Positions 1 to 8,152 of a DNA stretch of 36,467 nt are shown here, piece by piece. Within the stretch, counting starts at the first letter, position 1. Every line of letters begins with the position of its first letter. The stretch is from Bacillota bacterium (GTDB taxonomy: Bacteria; Bacillota; Sulfobacillia; Sulfobacillales; Sulfobacillaceae). The notes under the pieces are model-generated. The model made no database searches. It was given only the letters and a program-made list of their open reading frames with translations, and was not told the DNA's origin. The DNA is taken from contig JAJZXX010000105.1 of assembly GCA_021806205.1 (NCBI GenBank), positions 1 through 36,467 on the forward strand, read 5' to 3'. The position numbers were made by a program, and so were the translations under genes.

Positions 1-25
1 GGCTTGCATCGTCTACTAAGTCTGT

Positions 26-868
26 ATGAGTCGACACGTCTACGCTGGCAATGAACCGCTGTATACCGAACGGTACGTACAGTGGTGTGAGAGGGCGCGG
101 GTTAGTCACCCGCCCCTACTCGATTACGAATGCGCCACGTGTCACTCCCAGGCGTCCTTGACGGTCGGCACCATCTTTCATCGGACCAAAGTTCCCTTGT
201 CGTTGTGGTTTTTGGCTATTTTCCGGGTCGCGGTCGATAAAGGAGGGATTTCGGCCCTCGCGCTCAGTCGGGAATTAGGGTTGTCGTATCCGACGGCCTG
301 GTTGCTGCATCACAAGATCCAACAGGCCATGGCCGAGCGTAATGGGCAGTATCAGATCGGAGGACTCGTGGAACTGGATGACGCCTACTTCGGCGGGAAA
401 AGTCATGGCCCTGGCAAGCGGGGTCGGGGTACCGACCAAGATCCGGTGGTCGTCGGCATCAGCCTCACCGCACAAGGTCATCCTCGAGATGTCTTCTTAG
501 AGGCCGTGTCCGACCTCGGGGAGACGACGGTCAAGGAGGTTTTGCGGCGGCGGGTCGAAGATTGGGGGGTCTGGAAGAGTGACGGAGCCGCCGTGTACGC
601 CAGTGCGGCGCGGGATCATGAGGCCGACCATGAGGTCACCCTTAGTAGCGACCCGGAAGCCCCGCAGGTCTTTCATTGGATCAATGTCGTCATTAGCAAT
701 GCGAAGACCTTCATTGATGGGACTTATCACGGGCGCGGGCGCGCCCGACGACAACTGTATTTAGAGGAATTTACGTATCGCTTTAATCGTCGATTTTTTG
801 GCACGCGGATTGCGGATCAACTCCTGGTCGCCTGTGTAGCCAGCACGCCTCATCCCTACGCGGCGTAA
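26..868 (+). CDS. IS1595-family (ISXO2-like) transposase, N-terminally short
   Basis: DDE/DDN-type transposase that would move its own insertion sequence. The second half of the N-terminal zinc ribbon is visible as CATCH followed by SLTVGTIFH near residues 36-51. The catalytic core follows: VELDDAYFGG near residue 116 (first Asp), SDGAAVY near 188 (second Asp), and HWINVVISNAK near 218, where Asn takes the place of the usual third acidic residue as in the DDN branch of this family. The protein has 280 residues; full members are longer and carry an earlier CxxC pair and leader. An in-frame TAA lies at 17-19, so the missing N-terminus is either in another frame or lost. The family call is firm; whether the copy is active is doubtful. 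Left end of the element lies outside the window. Confidence 0.85.
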   Translation: MSRHVYAGNEPLYTERYVQWCERARVSHPPLLDYECATCHSQASLTVGTIFHRTKVPLSLWFLAIFRVAVDKGGISALALSRELGLSYPTAWLLHHKIQQAMAERNGQYQIGGLVELDDAYFGGKSHGPGKRGRGTDQDPVVVGISLTAQGHPRDVFLEAVSDLGETTVKEVLRRRVEDWGVWKSDGAAVYASAARDHEADHEVTLSSDPEAPQVFHWINVVISNAKTFIDGTYHGRGRARRQLYLEEFTYRFNRRFFGTRIADQLLVACVASTPHPYAA

Positions 869-1255
869 GGCCGCTTAGCGATCGACGCGACGTAGAACGC
901 CACGGCCTACCATGGACCGACCATTTTTGCCTGGACATGAGTGGGTTCTCGGGCCCAACACGCCAATCTCGAGGGGGACACGAACACGATGGCGAGGACA
1001 TAATCTCCCTGCCATGACACTTAGTGTCAACTTGTGTTTAGTCAGTTGGTGGATCTCTGTCCCATCACCCTGAGCTATCTTATGATGTATGTAATAGTAC
1101 CCCAACATCCTGGTGTGCTCGTTGCTCAAGACGAAAGGCGCGCTGCATCTTCGTCCGAGATGCTTTCGGAGCCCCGACCGCAACCGTCTGAGTATCGTTT
1201 CGCACGCTAGATTGAGCCCCCGGAATCGGGCGCTAAGATGAGGGATGAATTAGGT
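869..1255. other. Non-coding stretch between transposase and group II intron
   Basis: No open frame here looks like a protein. The first 150 bases or so are probably the right flank of the IS1595-type element. A hairpin with CCCG/CGGG core, extended by AGC/GCT after one mismatch, sits at 1214-1235, about 20 bases before the intron start; bacterial group II introns of class C favour sites after such hairpins, but the spacing here is long. Otherwise I see nothing. Confidence 0.5.
1015..1029. repeat. Short palindrome TGACACT-T-AGTGTCA
   Basis: A perfect 7-base inverted repeat with a single central base, about 150 bases after the transposase stop. It could belong to the right end of the IS1595-type element or be a small operator. 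Its function is not shown by anything else nearby. Confidence 0.4.
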
Positions 1256-1919
1256 GTGCGCCTGTAAGCAACGCCGCTCGGCTGCGGCGCGGGTTGGTCT
1301 GAAATCTGCCCGTAGCACGGCAGTGAGCTCGATATGGGAATGTCCTATCCTCACCCGGCTTATCCGAACGGGAAACCCGACGGGGAGTGTAGCATGCCGG
1401 GAGAAGCACTAGTCAGCCAACCATCCGGCTGTGACTGCGTGTCGAGCGGGAACGAACGGTATGAGGATAAAGGCTGATCTGCCTGAACGACAGCCCGAGG
1501 GGCTTTATTATCGGCTACGGCGGAAGATGGTTACAAACGCCGTATGGACGGGGGATGGCATTGACAACCTGACAGCGACCCCCATCATACCCCCCGTCCG
1601 CCCAGCCGCCCTCAGCGGAAAATGGCCAACGTCGTATCCGACAACCGTCCGCGCTGGTTCAGACGAACCTAAACAGGGGTGACCTAAACTGGAGCGCCGG
1701 GTGAAACCCGGCTAGGAGCGCGGGCTCTGAAAATCCGGCCGGGTTACGGAGCTCTCGCAGTAGTCCGCGACGGGGAAAGCCCATCACATGGCGAAGGAGA
1801 GCCGTTTACTCTCCACGGTCCGAAAAGGAACGGTGCGTGAGGCACCCTAAGAACCTCCCAGGGTCGTGGATCCTCTACCGATGCCCTCAAACGGTCTCGG
1901 TAGAGCATGAGTGAATGGA

Positions 1920-1953
1920 GAGCCGTATACATTGAGAGGTGTACGTACGGTTC
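1920..1953 (+). ncRNA. Group II intron domain V
   Basis: A 34-base hairpin. GAGCCGTA pairs with TACGGTTC, a two-base CG bulge follows, then TACATT pairs with GGTGTA and is capped by a GAGA (GNRA) tetraloop. The catalytic AGC triad lies at 1921-1923. Length, bulge position and tetraloop all match the catalytic core of group II introns. Confidence 0.9.
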
Positions 1954-1956
1954 GAG

Positions 1957-2011
1957 GGCGAGCATCTGGAACCCGGTCACCGCAAGATGTCAAGGCGCTG
2001 GATGCTTAGCC
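1957..2011 (+). ncRNA. Group II intron domain VI with branch-point A
   Basis: It starts three bases after domain V, the usual J5/6 spacing. GGC (1957-1959) and AGCATC (1961-1966) pair with GATGCT (2001-2006) and GCC (2009-2011), leaving A2008 unpaired seven bases from the proposed 3' end. That is the expected place of the branch-point adenosine. The distal part of the stem is less regular. Confidence 0.7.
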
Positions 2012-2148
2012 TACGGTTCGGCCCCAAAACGGGCTCACTCTCAAATCGTATAATGGCTAAAACATTAGCCCGTGAGATCCCCCGCAGTGAGGACGAGGCA
2101 TTGATTAACTCGATCCCGGCGCGTCTGGATCCCCGCCGATGTTCCATG

Positions 2149-2610
2149 TTAACGCGGCTGTAGAACCTTCGAGAGGCCCATTACTGAACTACTATTTGAG
2201 AAAGAGCCGTTTTTCGTGACGATCAACCATTCACGGTGAAAGTGTGGTGTGGCAACAAACACCGTCCCAACACGACGTGAGACAAATTGGATCGCTTGAA
2301 TTCGAGCCGACAGGGGTAAGGTTGTCCCTTGGGGATTCACCGTCTGAACCACCCAGTGGCGCCCACCGTCCGTGGTGTGGAGCAACCCATGCGGTCCGGC
2401 GGCCCATCCGATCATGAGCGACACAAAATCCGGGTGGACAGACTGACCTTCGCTATTGAGAACTGTCGGCAACACGGGCTGCAAATTAGGTGTCCAGGTG
2501 GCTCCAGCCGTGTCTGACCGCCAGAGCGTCATCCCTTTAACGATGCCGGTCCGAGATTTAAGAATACTCGATAGTAACACCTGCGATCCCCGTTGGATGG
2601 GGGGAATCAA
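2149..2610 (-). pseudogene. BNR/Ycf48-like beta-propeller protein fragment
   Basis: The frame encodes Asp-box (BNR) style repeats: WRSDTAGATW near residue 30 and TTDGGRHW near residue 79, as in sialidase, sortilin or Ycf48-like propellers that often sit at the cell surface. Only about 150 residues remain, whereas complete propellers have 300 or more, and an in-frame TGA lies about 13 codons before the TTG used here as start. The upstream region (2650-2930) is filled with hairpins that look transposon-derived, so the N-terminal part was probably lost to an insertion or frameshift. No ribosome site is convincing. It could instead be a short intact protein, but I think that is less likely. The exact function of the ancestor is unknown. 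Confidence 0.55.
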
Positions 2611-2672
2611 CGGACCATTTTGATCTGGACGAATCCGCGACCCTTCCGATCATATGGTGTTGCTTACGGCGG

Positions 2673-2922
2673 ACCCCTAGCTTTAGCTATGGGGGTCAGT
2701 AACACCTGTGACGAAGGCGCTCAATGCGCCCAAGTCGCAAACATTGGCCCCATAGTGGATGCCCCGCCATTTATGGCTGGGGAGGATGTCCACTGCAGTT
2801 CTGATTCTGGAGAGCGCTTTATTCGTGTCAGGATCATCCCAATGAGCCAAGAGACATCATTGCGGGGAGATTGTTGTGGGCACCAACACCGAAATACCAT
2901 GGCCCCAAGCACACGCTTGGGG
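2673..2922. repeat. Cluster of three GC-rich hairpins, IS200/IS605-like
   Basis: Three perfect or near-perfect stems lie close together. The first (2673-2696) has ACCCC-TAGCT paired with AGCTA-GGGGT around TT, with one bulged T. The second (2762-2782) has CCCC and CCAT paired with ATGG and GGGG around TT. The third (2903-2922) has CCCCAAGC paired with GCTTGGGG around ACAC. Short stems with a TT loop near the ends are typical of IS200/IS605 elements and their non-autonomous relatives. No transposase frame is recognisable between them. The third stem could also act as a terminator for the DUF917 gene ending at 2987, although no T-run follows it. Confidence 0.45.
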
Positions 2923-2986
2923 TTCGTATAGGCTTTAAATGATAGCACCGACGGTCAGCAGGGCGTGAACAACAGGGGTAAAACTC

Positions 2987-4087
2987 TCAGTTTAGTTCCA
3001 ATGACGTTGCATAATCAAAGTCATAGCCAAATCCGCGCGGTCCCCATACTTTTAGGGCCGCTGGGCTTTTCATGATAGCGGGTGCCGGGATCACCAGAAC
3101 AGACACTCGTTGACCATAACGAAGTCGTTCAGTGGTTACAGCCAATCCTGTATGCGTATCCAACACCGTTATCAAATCCGGAACCATGCCTAAGACATGT
3201 TTCCCTTGACGGATCAGAAGGTTCTCGTTTTGAAATTCAATCTCTATTACTTGACCACGATCCTGGTCGATCCCTTCAACACGTACCATGCCGCGTGCGA
3301 AACCTTCGGTCGTACGCCGCGATACCTCCACAATTTTTCCTTTGAATAGGATTCTCCCGCGACCATAGCCCGAATATTGGGTGGCTTCACATATGGCCTC
3401 TAATGGATCCCCGTGACTCTTTTCTGCTCGAAGTACGGCATTGCCAATTCGAAGTCCCAAGCTTAACGTGCCACGGATGGCCGCTCGTTTCACATCACGC
3501 CCATGCATAGGAAATTGAGACACAAAGCTATGTCCCCCCATGCGAATGGTGATCCCGCGGGCAATCCATTCGAGGGCGTGATTATCATGCAGATGGTCCA
3601 GAATCACAAAATCGTCGAACTCGCTAGCAATGCAAGCTGGCGTACCAGAGATTCCGGCGATGTGAAAGGTCTGCATATAAAGTTCGGGAAAAGCCCGACC
3701 CATCCCATCAGCATCCACTACGGGTCGGCTCAAAGCCGCCGCAACTTGCAGTGGCACCATGCTATTAATCCCACCCGCCTCAATGGGGCACGGCAATGCC
3801 CCGACCGCACCTAAATGGTCTGCGAGACGTTGAAATGCGTCGACGGACTCGGTGCCTCTCGGCACCTTTTCAACCAACACGGTCGGGGCACCCATACCAG
3901 CAATAGGAATTACCCAGGCATCGTCGGCGAGCTCATCCAACTCGCACACTGTCACGGGCCCGTTTTCTCGCATATGCGCTTCCGCCATGACCCGCCCAAT
4001 ATACGGGTCACCTCCTCCACCGGTTCCCAAAATCGCCGCCCCGATAGCCAATGCATCTAAATCCTCGATACCAATTTGCCAGCTCAT
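2987..4087 (-). CDS. DUF917 / S-methyl-thiohydantoin-desulfurase-like protein (copy A)
   Basis: A 366-residue protein of the DUF917 family, which Pfam now links to S-methyl thiohydantoin desulfurase; members usually sit beside hydantoinase genes. Family hallmarks are visible: LGTGGGGDPYIG at residues 20-31, MGAPTVLVEKVP near 65-76, IEAGGINSM near 102, GMGRAFPEL near 128, IEFQNENL near 281 and VPDLITVLD near 301. Length is normal. The ATG overlaps the stop of the hyuA-like gene by ATGA, so the two are translationally coupled. It is the last gene of the PucR-permease-DUF917-HyuA-DUF917 run. Function is cytoplasmic and probably hydrolytic on a ring substrate; the actual substrate cannot be read from the sequence. 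It shares many blocks with copy B but clearly diverges from it, so the two may act on different substrates or form a hetero-oligomer. Confidence 0.85.
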   Translation of the reverse strand: MSWQIGIEDLDALAIGAAILGTGGGGDPYIGRVMAEAHMRENGPVTVCELDELADDAWVIPIAGMGAPTVLVEKVPRGTESVDAFQRLADHLGAVGALPCPIEAGGINSMVPLQVAAALSRPVVDADGMGRAFPELYMQTFHIAGISGTPACIASEFDDFVILDHLHDNHALEWIARGITIRMGGHSFVSQFPMHGRDVKRAAIRGTLSLGLRIGNAVLRAEKSHGDPLEAICEATQYSGYGRGRILFKGKIVEVSRRTTEGFARGMVRVEGIDQDRGQVIEIEFQNENLLIRQGKHVLGMVPDLITVLDTHTGLAVTTERLRYGQRVSVLVIPAPAIMKSPAALKVWGPRGFGYDFDYATSLELN

Positions 4088-5637
4088 TGCCCGTCACCTG
4101 CCAATTGGCCTGCCACCGTGACACGTACTCGGGAGGCATTAGAAGGCAGGTATGCCAACGGGATTTCCTCGACTTCAATCACCTCAATGGTGTCATGATT
4201 TGCCCCTGCTCGTACTGCATCCGCTTTTGCTGTCAAAATAGCATCTTGGATCACTTGATCTCTGCTACGACCATTCATTGCGTAAATGCGGTCCACTCGC
4301 CCAGATACTTGGGCTATAGCTGCACCGATGGCATTCGCCACATCAAAGTGCTCTGGTCGAATCACCCGAGACACCCCTTCTAAATGATCCGGAAGGAGAG
4401 CACTACCGCCACCGACCGCAATCAATGGCACGGCTTCAGCGCTGGTCTTAATCCGGTCGATTCCGTCCTCGATAAGACGCAATGCCTCGCGATAAGCTCG
4501 TTCGCTAAGCTGACGGGGTACGCGTGGTGCTTGATTTCCGATGCGTGCTTTGCCCTCATTCACCGCCACGTCTGTCAACGTCAGCACGTCCCCGCCAAAG
4601 ACTTGCGCCTCCTGAATAATCCGATAGCCTACACTATCCGGGCCTACCGTGAGTTTGCTCTCATCTTCTCTCACCCGGGAACCTCCACCGAGTCCTAACG
4701 CAATTAAATCTGGCATCCTAAAATTTGTCCGTACCCCGCCTACTTCCACGGCTAAAGACGACTGCCGAGGAAATCCACCGCGAATCATTCCAATATCTGA
4801 AGACGTACCCCCTACGTCAATAATCACGGCATCATTAACTTGGGACAAGAAGGCAGCTCCGCGCATGGAGTTAGTCGGTCCACAAGCCACCGTCAAAATC
4901 GGGTAACGCAAGGCGTAATCCATGGCCATCAAAGTCCCGTCGTTCTGTGCGAAAAACAAGGCAGCGTCAATCCCAACTTCTTGTAGGGCAGATTCAAAAG
5001 CCGTAACCGCTAAACGAGCCACTTCACTCACGGCGGCATTGAGTACGGTGGCATTTTCCCGCTCCAGGAGTCCCACAGAACCGATTTCATGTGACAGCGA
5101 AACGGATAGATGCGGATATTTCTGCATTATTAGATCCCGGATCGCGAACTCGTGCTCGGCGTTTACCGGAGAAAACACCGCCGTCACGGCAACCGATGAA
5201 ACCTGGTTCGCGTTGTCATCTAAAAACCTCCGTACATCATCCATCGCCAAACTACCCATGGGTCGGCCATCAAATTCATGCCCCCCCCTAACCGTAATAC
5301 TCGCCCGGTCGACGACCACTTTTAACTCCGTGGGCCATCCCGTCAGCGGAGGCACGGCGAGGGTAGCCGGAGCTCCGACCCGAATCATGCCCACCTGATT
5401 TAGCCGCTGCCGCTCTATGATGGCGTTCGTTATCTGAGTCGTTCCCAACATCGCATGAGAAATGGCATCCGGTTGAAGCTCTGAGTCCCTGAGGACCGTA
5501 CGCACCGCATCTCGAATCGAACTCACCACATCGCGTGTCACCGGCGTCTTAGTTTTGGCGACCACCCTATCCTTAGGAGTTAAGATAACAGCGTCGGTGT
5601 TAGTTCCCCCCACATCAATGCCCAATCGGTATTTCAT
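4084..5637 (-). CDS. Hydantoinase/oxoprolinase family protein, HyuA-like (short form)
   Basis: ATP-dependent ring-opening enzyme of the hydantoinase A/oxoprolinase group (actin-like ATPase fold). Visible motifs: LGIDVGGTNTDAVIL at residues 5-19 (phosphate loop 1), GTTQITNAI near 65, VACGPTNSMRGA near 256 and DVGGTSSDIG near 279 (phosphate loop 2), with VGGGSALLP near 440. The start is the ATG at 5637 because GGGAGGT lies about 5 bases upstream; an open extension to 5772 only covers the end of the neighbour gene. At 517 residues it is shorter than the 650-700 of classic HyuA, and no HyuB gene lies beside it. Flanking DUF917 genes take that place, a pairing seen in other genomes. It starts 35 bases after DUF917 copy B and overlaps copy A by ATGA. 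The substrate is unknown; a hydantoin-like compound is the inference. Confidence 0.85.
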   Translation of the reverse strand: MKYRLGIDVGGTNTDAVILTPKDRVVAKTKTPVTRDVVSSIRDAVRTVLRDSELQPDAISHAMLGTTQITNAIIERQRLNQVGMIRVGAPATLAVPPLTGWPTELKVVVDRASITVRGGHEFDGRPMGSLAMDDVRRFLDDNANQVSSVAVTAVFSPVNAEHEFAIRDLIMQKYPHLSVSLSHEIGSVGLLERENATVLNAAVSEVARLAVTAFESALQEVGIDAALFFAQNDGTLMAMDYALRYPILTVACGPTNSMRGAAFLSQVNDAVIIDVGGTSSDIGMIRGGFPRQSSLAVEVGGVRTNFRMPDLIALGLGGGSRVREDESKLTVGPDSVGYRIIQEAQVFGGDVLTLTDVAVNEGKARIGNQAPRVPRQLSERAYREALRLIEDGIDRIKTSAEAVPLIAVGGGSALLPDHLEGVSRVIRPEHFDVANAIGAAIAQVSGRVDRIYAMNGRSRDQVIQDAILTAKADAVRAGANHDTIEVIEVEEIPLAYLPSNASRVRVTVAGQLAGDGQ

Positions 5638-5672
5638 AGTTGACCTCCCGAAGAGATTGTCGGTTCTCCATA

Positions 5673-6749
5673 CTACACACCATGGTAAAGGGAAGTATGG
5701 TCGACTCCATACCCAAAATAACGGGGTCCGACAGTGTCCATTCCCTTCGATGTATGCCACACCGGGTCGCACGGAAACCCGTATACGGTGACACGATGGC
5801 CGTAAGTCAGTGATTCAGTCGTGACAGGTATCAGCGTCTCTCGGTCCATGACACAAATCAGGTCAGGGACCGTCGCCACAACCTTTCCATCCAGGATGGC
5901 AATCAGATTCTCGTTTTGAAATTCAATCCTCAAGATGGAATCAGCGTATCGGCCTAGTCCCGTACAGGCTAGTGTCCCCCTGGCAAATCCGTCCCCGCTG
6001 TGGCGTTCTACATCGGCCACCTTACCCGAGAAGAATTCCACCCCTCCGTGATCCTGTTGTAGGTGCTGAGTCCTGTCTTCGACCGACATGCTTACGTCGC
6101 GCAATAGGCGGCCGAGCGCCATGGCTTTATTTATGGTCCCCCGAACCACTGCTGTTTTCGCTTGGCATGTGGTCATGGGATATAGCGCAATGATGGCCGC
6201 CCCACCCATCGCGACGGTCGCGGTCCGTGCCAGTCTTTCCGTCCACGGATTATCGATAGCCTCAATAACCAAATGATTGCCTTTTTCGTCCACTAGAGCC
6301 ATGGGCGTAGCCCGTATCCCATGAACATGAAATGATGTCATTTGAAGTTCGGGGAAAGCTCTTCCCATACTATCCCCGTCAATAACCGGAAGGCCCATCT
6401 GCGCCGCAACAGCAAGCGGGATCATGGAATTGATCCCGCCCGCTTCAATAGTCATAATGGCCACGGCTTTTTGACCTAAGGTTCGCTCCAAACTGGATAC
6501 TGCCTTGAGAATTTCCCCACCATTAGGAATTTTTTCTACCATCACTGTCGGTGCACCCATCATTGCGGCAGGAATAACTAAGCCCTCATTGGGCAGTTCA
6601 TCGATGTCCAGCAGTGTGATCGGTCCATATCGACTTATCGCCGCTTCTGCCATAAGCTTACCGATATAGGGATCTCCGCCACCCCCGGTCCCTAACAGCG
6701 TTGCCCCCACCGATAAATCACCTAAATCTTTGACGGTAATGGTTCTCAT
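5673..6749 (-). CDS. DUF917 / S-methyl-thiohydantoin-desulfurase-like protein (copy B)
   Basis: A 358-residue paralogue of copy A, with the same ordered blocks: LGTGGGGDPYIG at residues 19-30, MGAPTVMVEKIP near 64, IEAGGINSMIPL near 100, DSMGRAFPEL near 125, RIEFQNENLI near 273 and VPDLICVMD near 293. The C-terminal GPRYFGYG block is also shared. The start overlaps the permease stop by ATGA, and the next gene (HyuA-like) begins 35 bases later behind its own ribosome site. Placing two DUF917 proteins on either side of one HyuA suggests either sequential steps or a two-subunit enzyme. It has no signal peptide or membrane segment, so it is cytoplasmic. Family membership is secure and substrate is not known. 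Confidence 0.85.
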   Translation of the reverse strand: MRTITVKDLGDLSVGATLLGTGGGGDPYIGKLMAEAAISRYGPITLLDIDELPNEGLVIPAAMMGAPTVMVEKIPNGGEILKAVSSLERTLGQKAVAIMTIEAGGINSMIPLAVAAQMGLPVIDGDSMGRAFPELQMTSFHVHGIRATPMALVDEKGNHLVIEAIDNPWTERLARTATVAMGGAAIIALYPMTTCQAKTAVVRGTINKAMALGRLLRDVSMSVEDRTQHLQQDHGGVEFFSGKVADVERHSGDGFARGTLACTGLGRYADSILRIEFQNENLIAILDGKVVATVPDLICVMDRETLIPVTTESLTYGHRVTVYGFPCDPVWHTSKGMDTVGPRYFGYGVDHTSLYHGV

Positions 6750-8053
6750 GCAGTCTCCCCCACTATCGACTTGGGTCTCTTCTCGAGCCGACCGTCAATA
6801 ACGGAACACACCCAGTACAACATCACAGCCGCTACTAACGAGTTAATCGATTGGATCCCCCATTGGACAAAATATCCTAATAAGAAGGAGCCAACCCACG
6901 CCACGATCATGGGCCAATTGAAGAGCTCGGTGCTGTCAGGTAGTCGACCTTTAGTCACACTGTCCCCAAGAGCCTGCCGCTGTCGGCCAAGGATCCAATA
7001 GTCGGTCATCATGATGCCAGAAATCGGCGGTATCGCAACACCAAGGATAATCAAAAAGCCCACAAAGTGCTGCAAGATCCCCACCGCGGCCAGGATCGTT
7101 CCAATTCCCCCAATAACCCACGTGGTTTTGGTACGGGAGACTTTTTTGTCGAAAAGCGTATCAATGGCGTTGACAATGCCGAGCGTAGAGGAATAGAGAT
7201 TCCAGTCATTAATCTTCAATGTTGCCATAATCAAGATAATCGTCCCGATAAATCCGGAGGTCGAATACACAATAGACACCACATTCGAACTACGAATGGC
7301 ATGAGCCAACAACACCCCCACCAAGCCGATGGTGTACTCGCCAAGCGTAATCCCAAGAATCGTTTGTTTGACGACGCCTCCCGCCGTCCGATTAAATCGC
7401 GTCATGTCCGGTGTGATGACCGCACCGATAATGAATCCCCCCGCCACCAAGGTTGTCCCTTGGCCGAGAGTCAAAAGAGGTCCTGGAGGGGCCATTGCAA
7501 CCAGATGATGTAGTGCATGATGACTCAATCCGCTAATGATAGCCCAGCCAGACAGAATCAGGAATAACGGCACGGCAATATACGCCGTCCATCCCATCGA
7601 CAAAAACCCAAACGTAACAATCGCAATAACCGCCGCACCCGCCAGGACCGACCATAGCCACATTGGCATGCCGCCAATCAATTGCGCCAATCCTGCCGCG
7701 AACACGGCATTTTGGATCCCAAACCAACCAACCAGTCCGATCGCGATGACTATCCCGATTACCGCAGACCCGTATCTGCCGAAGCCGGTCCACCGCGCTA
7801 AAAGCGAGGTCGACATTCCTTCCCGCTGACCTGCAATTCCCACAATAATGGACACGACCTCAAGTACTACAGCGCCGAGAGTCAAGGCCCAAAACGCCGA
7901 CCAAAACTTCATGCCAAAACCTAGTGTCGCCCCCAATAAGAATTGAGACAAAGCCGACAATTGACCAAACCTCTGGACGGCAACCGAAAACCAGCCATAC
8001 CGGGCACTATTGGGCACACGACCTAATGGAAAATCTTCTCCGTGGTCTTCCAA
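6746..8053 (-). CDS. NCS1-family cytosine/purine/hydantoin permease (CodB-like)
   Basis: A 435-residue inner-membrane transporter of the nucleobase-cation-symport-1 family, which carries cytosine, purines, allantoin or hydantoins with H+ or Na+. The N-terminal signature region PNSARYGWFSVAVQRFG (residues 15-31) precedes about a dozen hydrophobic segments, including GLVGWFGIQNAVFAAGLAQ, and a conserved DWNLYSSTLG loop. The start is TTG at 8053, preceded by AAGGAGGAG at good distance. It overlaps DUF917 copy B by ATGA, so transport and catabolism are co-expressed. The PucR-type regulator lies 90 bases upstream in the same direction. By context it most likely imports the compound handled by the HyuA/DUF917 enzymes. 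Confidence 0.88.
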   Translation of the reverse strand: MEDHGEDFPLGRVPNSARYGWFSVAVQRFGQLSALSQFLLGATLGFGMKFWSAFWALTLGAVVLEVVSIIVGIAGQREGMSTSLLARWTGFGRYGSAVIGIVIAIGLVGWFGIQNAVFAAGLAQLIGGMPMWLWSVLAGAAVIAIVTFGFLSMGWTAYIAVPLFLILSGWAIISGLSHHALHHLVAMAPPGPLLTLGQGTTLVAGGFIIGAVITPDMTRFNRTAGGVVKQTILGITLGEYTIGLVGVLLAHAIRSSNVVSIVYSTSGFIGTIILIMATLKINDWNLYSSTLGIVNAIDTLFDKKVSRTKTTWVIGGIGTILAAVGILQHFVGFLIILGVAIPPISGIMMTDYWILGRQRQALGDSVTKGRLPDSTELFNWPMIVAWVGSFLLGYFVQWGIQSINSLVAAVMLYWVCSVIDGRLEKRPKSIVGETA

Positions 8054-8120
8054 TCAGAAATCTCCTCCTTTCTTTTCACGAAAGGATTTCCACATAGGAT
8101 GGCCAAATTCATTCGACGGA

Positions 8121-8152
8121 TTGCACAACGTTTCACTTCACCATTAGTGCAA
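8121..8152. promoter_or_regulatory. Inverted repeat TTGCAC-N20-GTGCAA between regulator and permease
   Basis: Perfect 6-base arms (8121-8126 and 8147-8152) lie across the end of the PucR-type gene and its 90-base gap to the permease. The arms are spaced about two helical turns apart, which suits a dimeric regulator. It could be the operator through which the neighbouring regulator controls the permease-DUF917-HyuA genes. Chance occurrence is possible with arms this short. Confidence 0.35.

Larger units (their letters stand above)
1256..2014 (+). mobile_element. Group II intron lacking its reverse transcriptase ORF
   Basis: A self-splicing ribozyme retroelement. The proposed 5' end is GTGCGCC, matching the GUGYG consensus. 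The 3' part has a textbook domain V (1920-1953) and domain VI (1957-2011) with a bulged A at 2008, and the element would end in CCTAC at 2014, matching the usual AY ending. The six bases before the 5' boundary (TTAGGT, 1250-1255) are complementary to ACCTAA at 1667-1672 and again at 1682-1687, compatible with an IBS1-EBS1 pairing, although these lie rather far into the ribozyme. At about 760 bases there is room only for the RNA. No reverse transcriptase, maturase or HNH motif can be read in any frame, so mobility would need a protein from elsewhere. Ribozyme identity is solid; exact ends are inferred, and GTGTG two bases upstream is an alternative 5' boundary. Confidence 0.8.

Noticed and set aside
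497-1183. Minus-strand frames opposite and after the transposase
   Set aside because: Composition is that of antisense or non-coding DNA; no motif or ribosome site.
1744-2163. Short frames inside the group II intron
   Set aside because: They run through ribozyme helices and domain V; no reverse transcriptase, maturase or HNH motif.
2593-2931. 112-codon plus-strand frame through the hairpin region
   Set aside because: It reads straight through three palindromes, has no ribosome site and no protein-like pattern; open by chance in inverted-repeat DNA.
5638-5772. N-terminal extension of the HyuA-like gene
   Set aside because: It only covers the end of DUF917 copy B; the ATG at 5637 has a strong ribosome site and starts the conserved domain.
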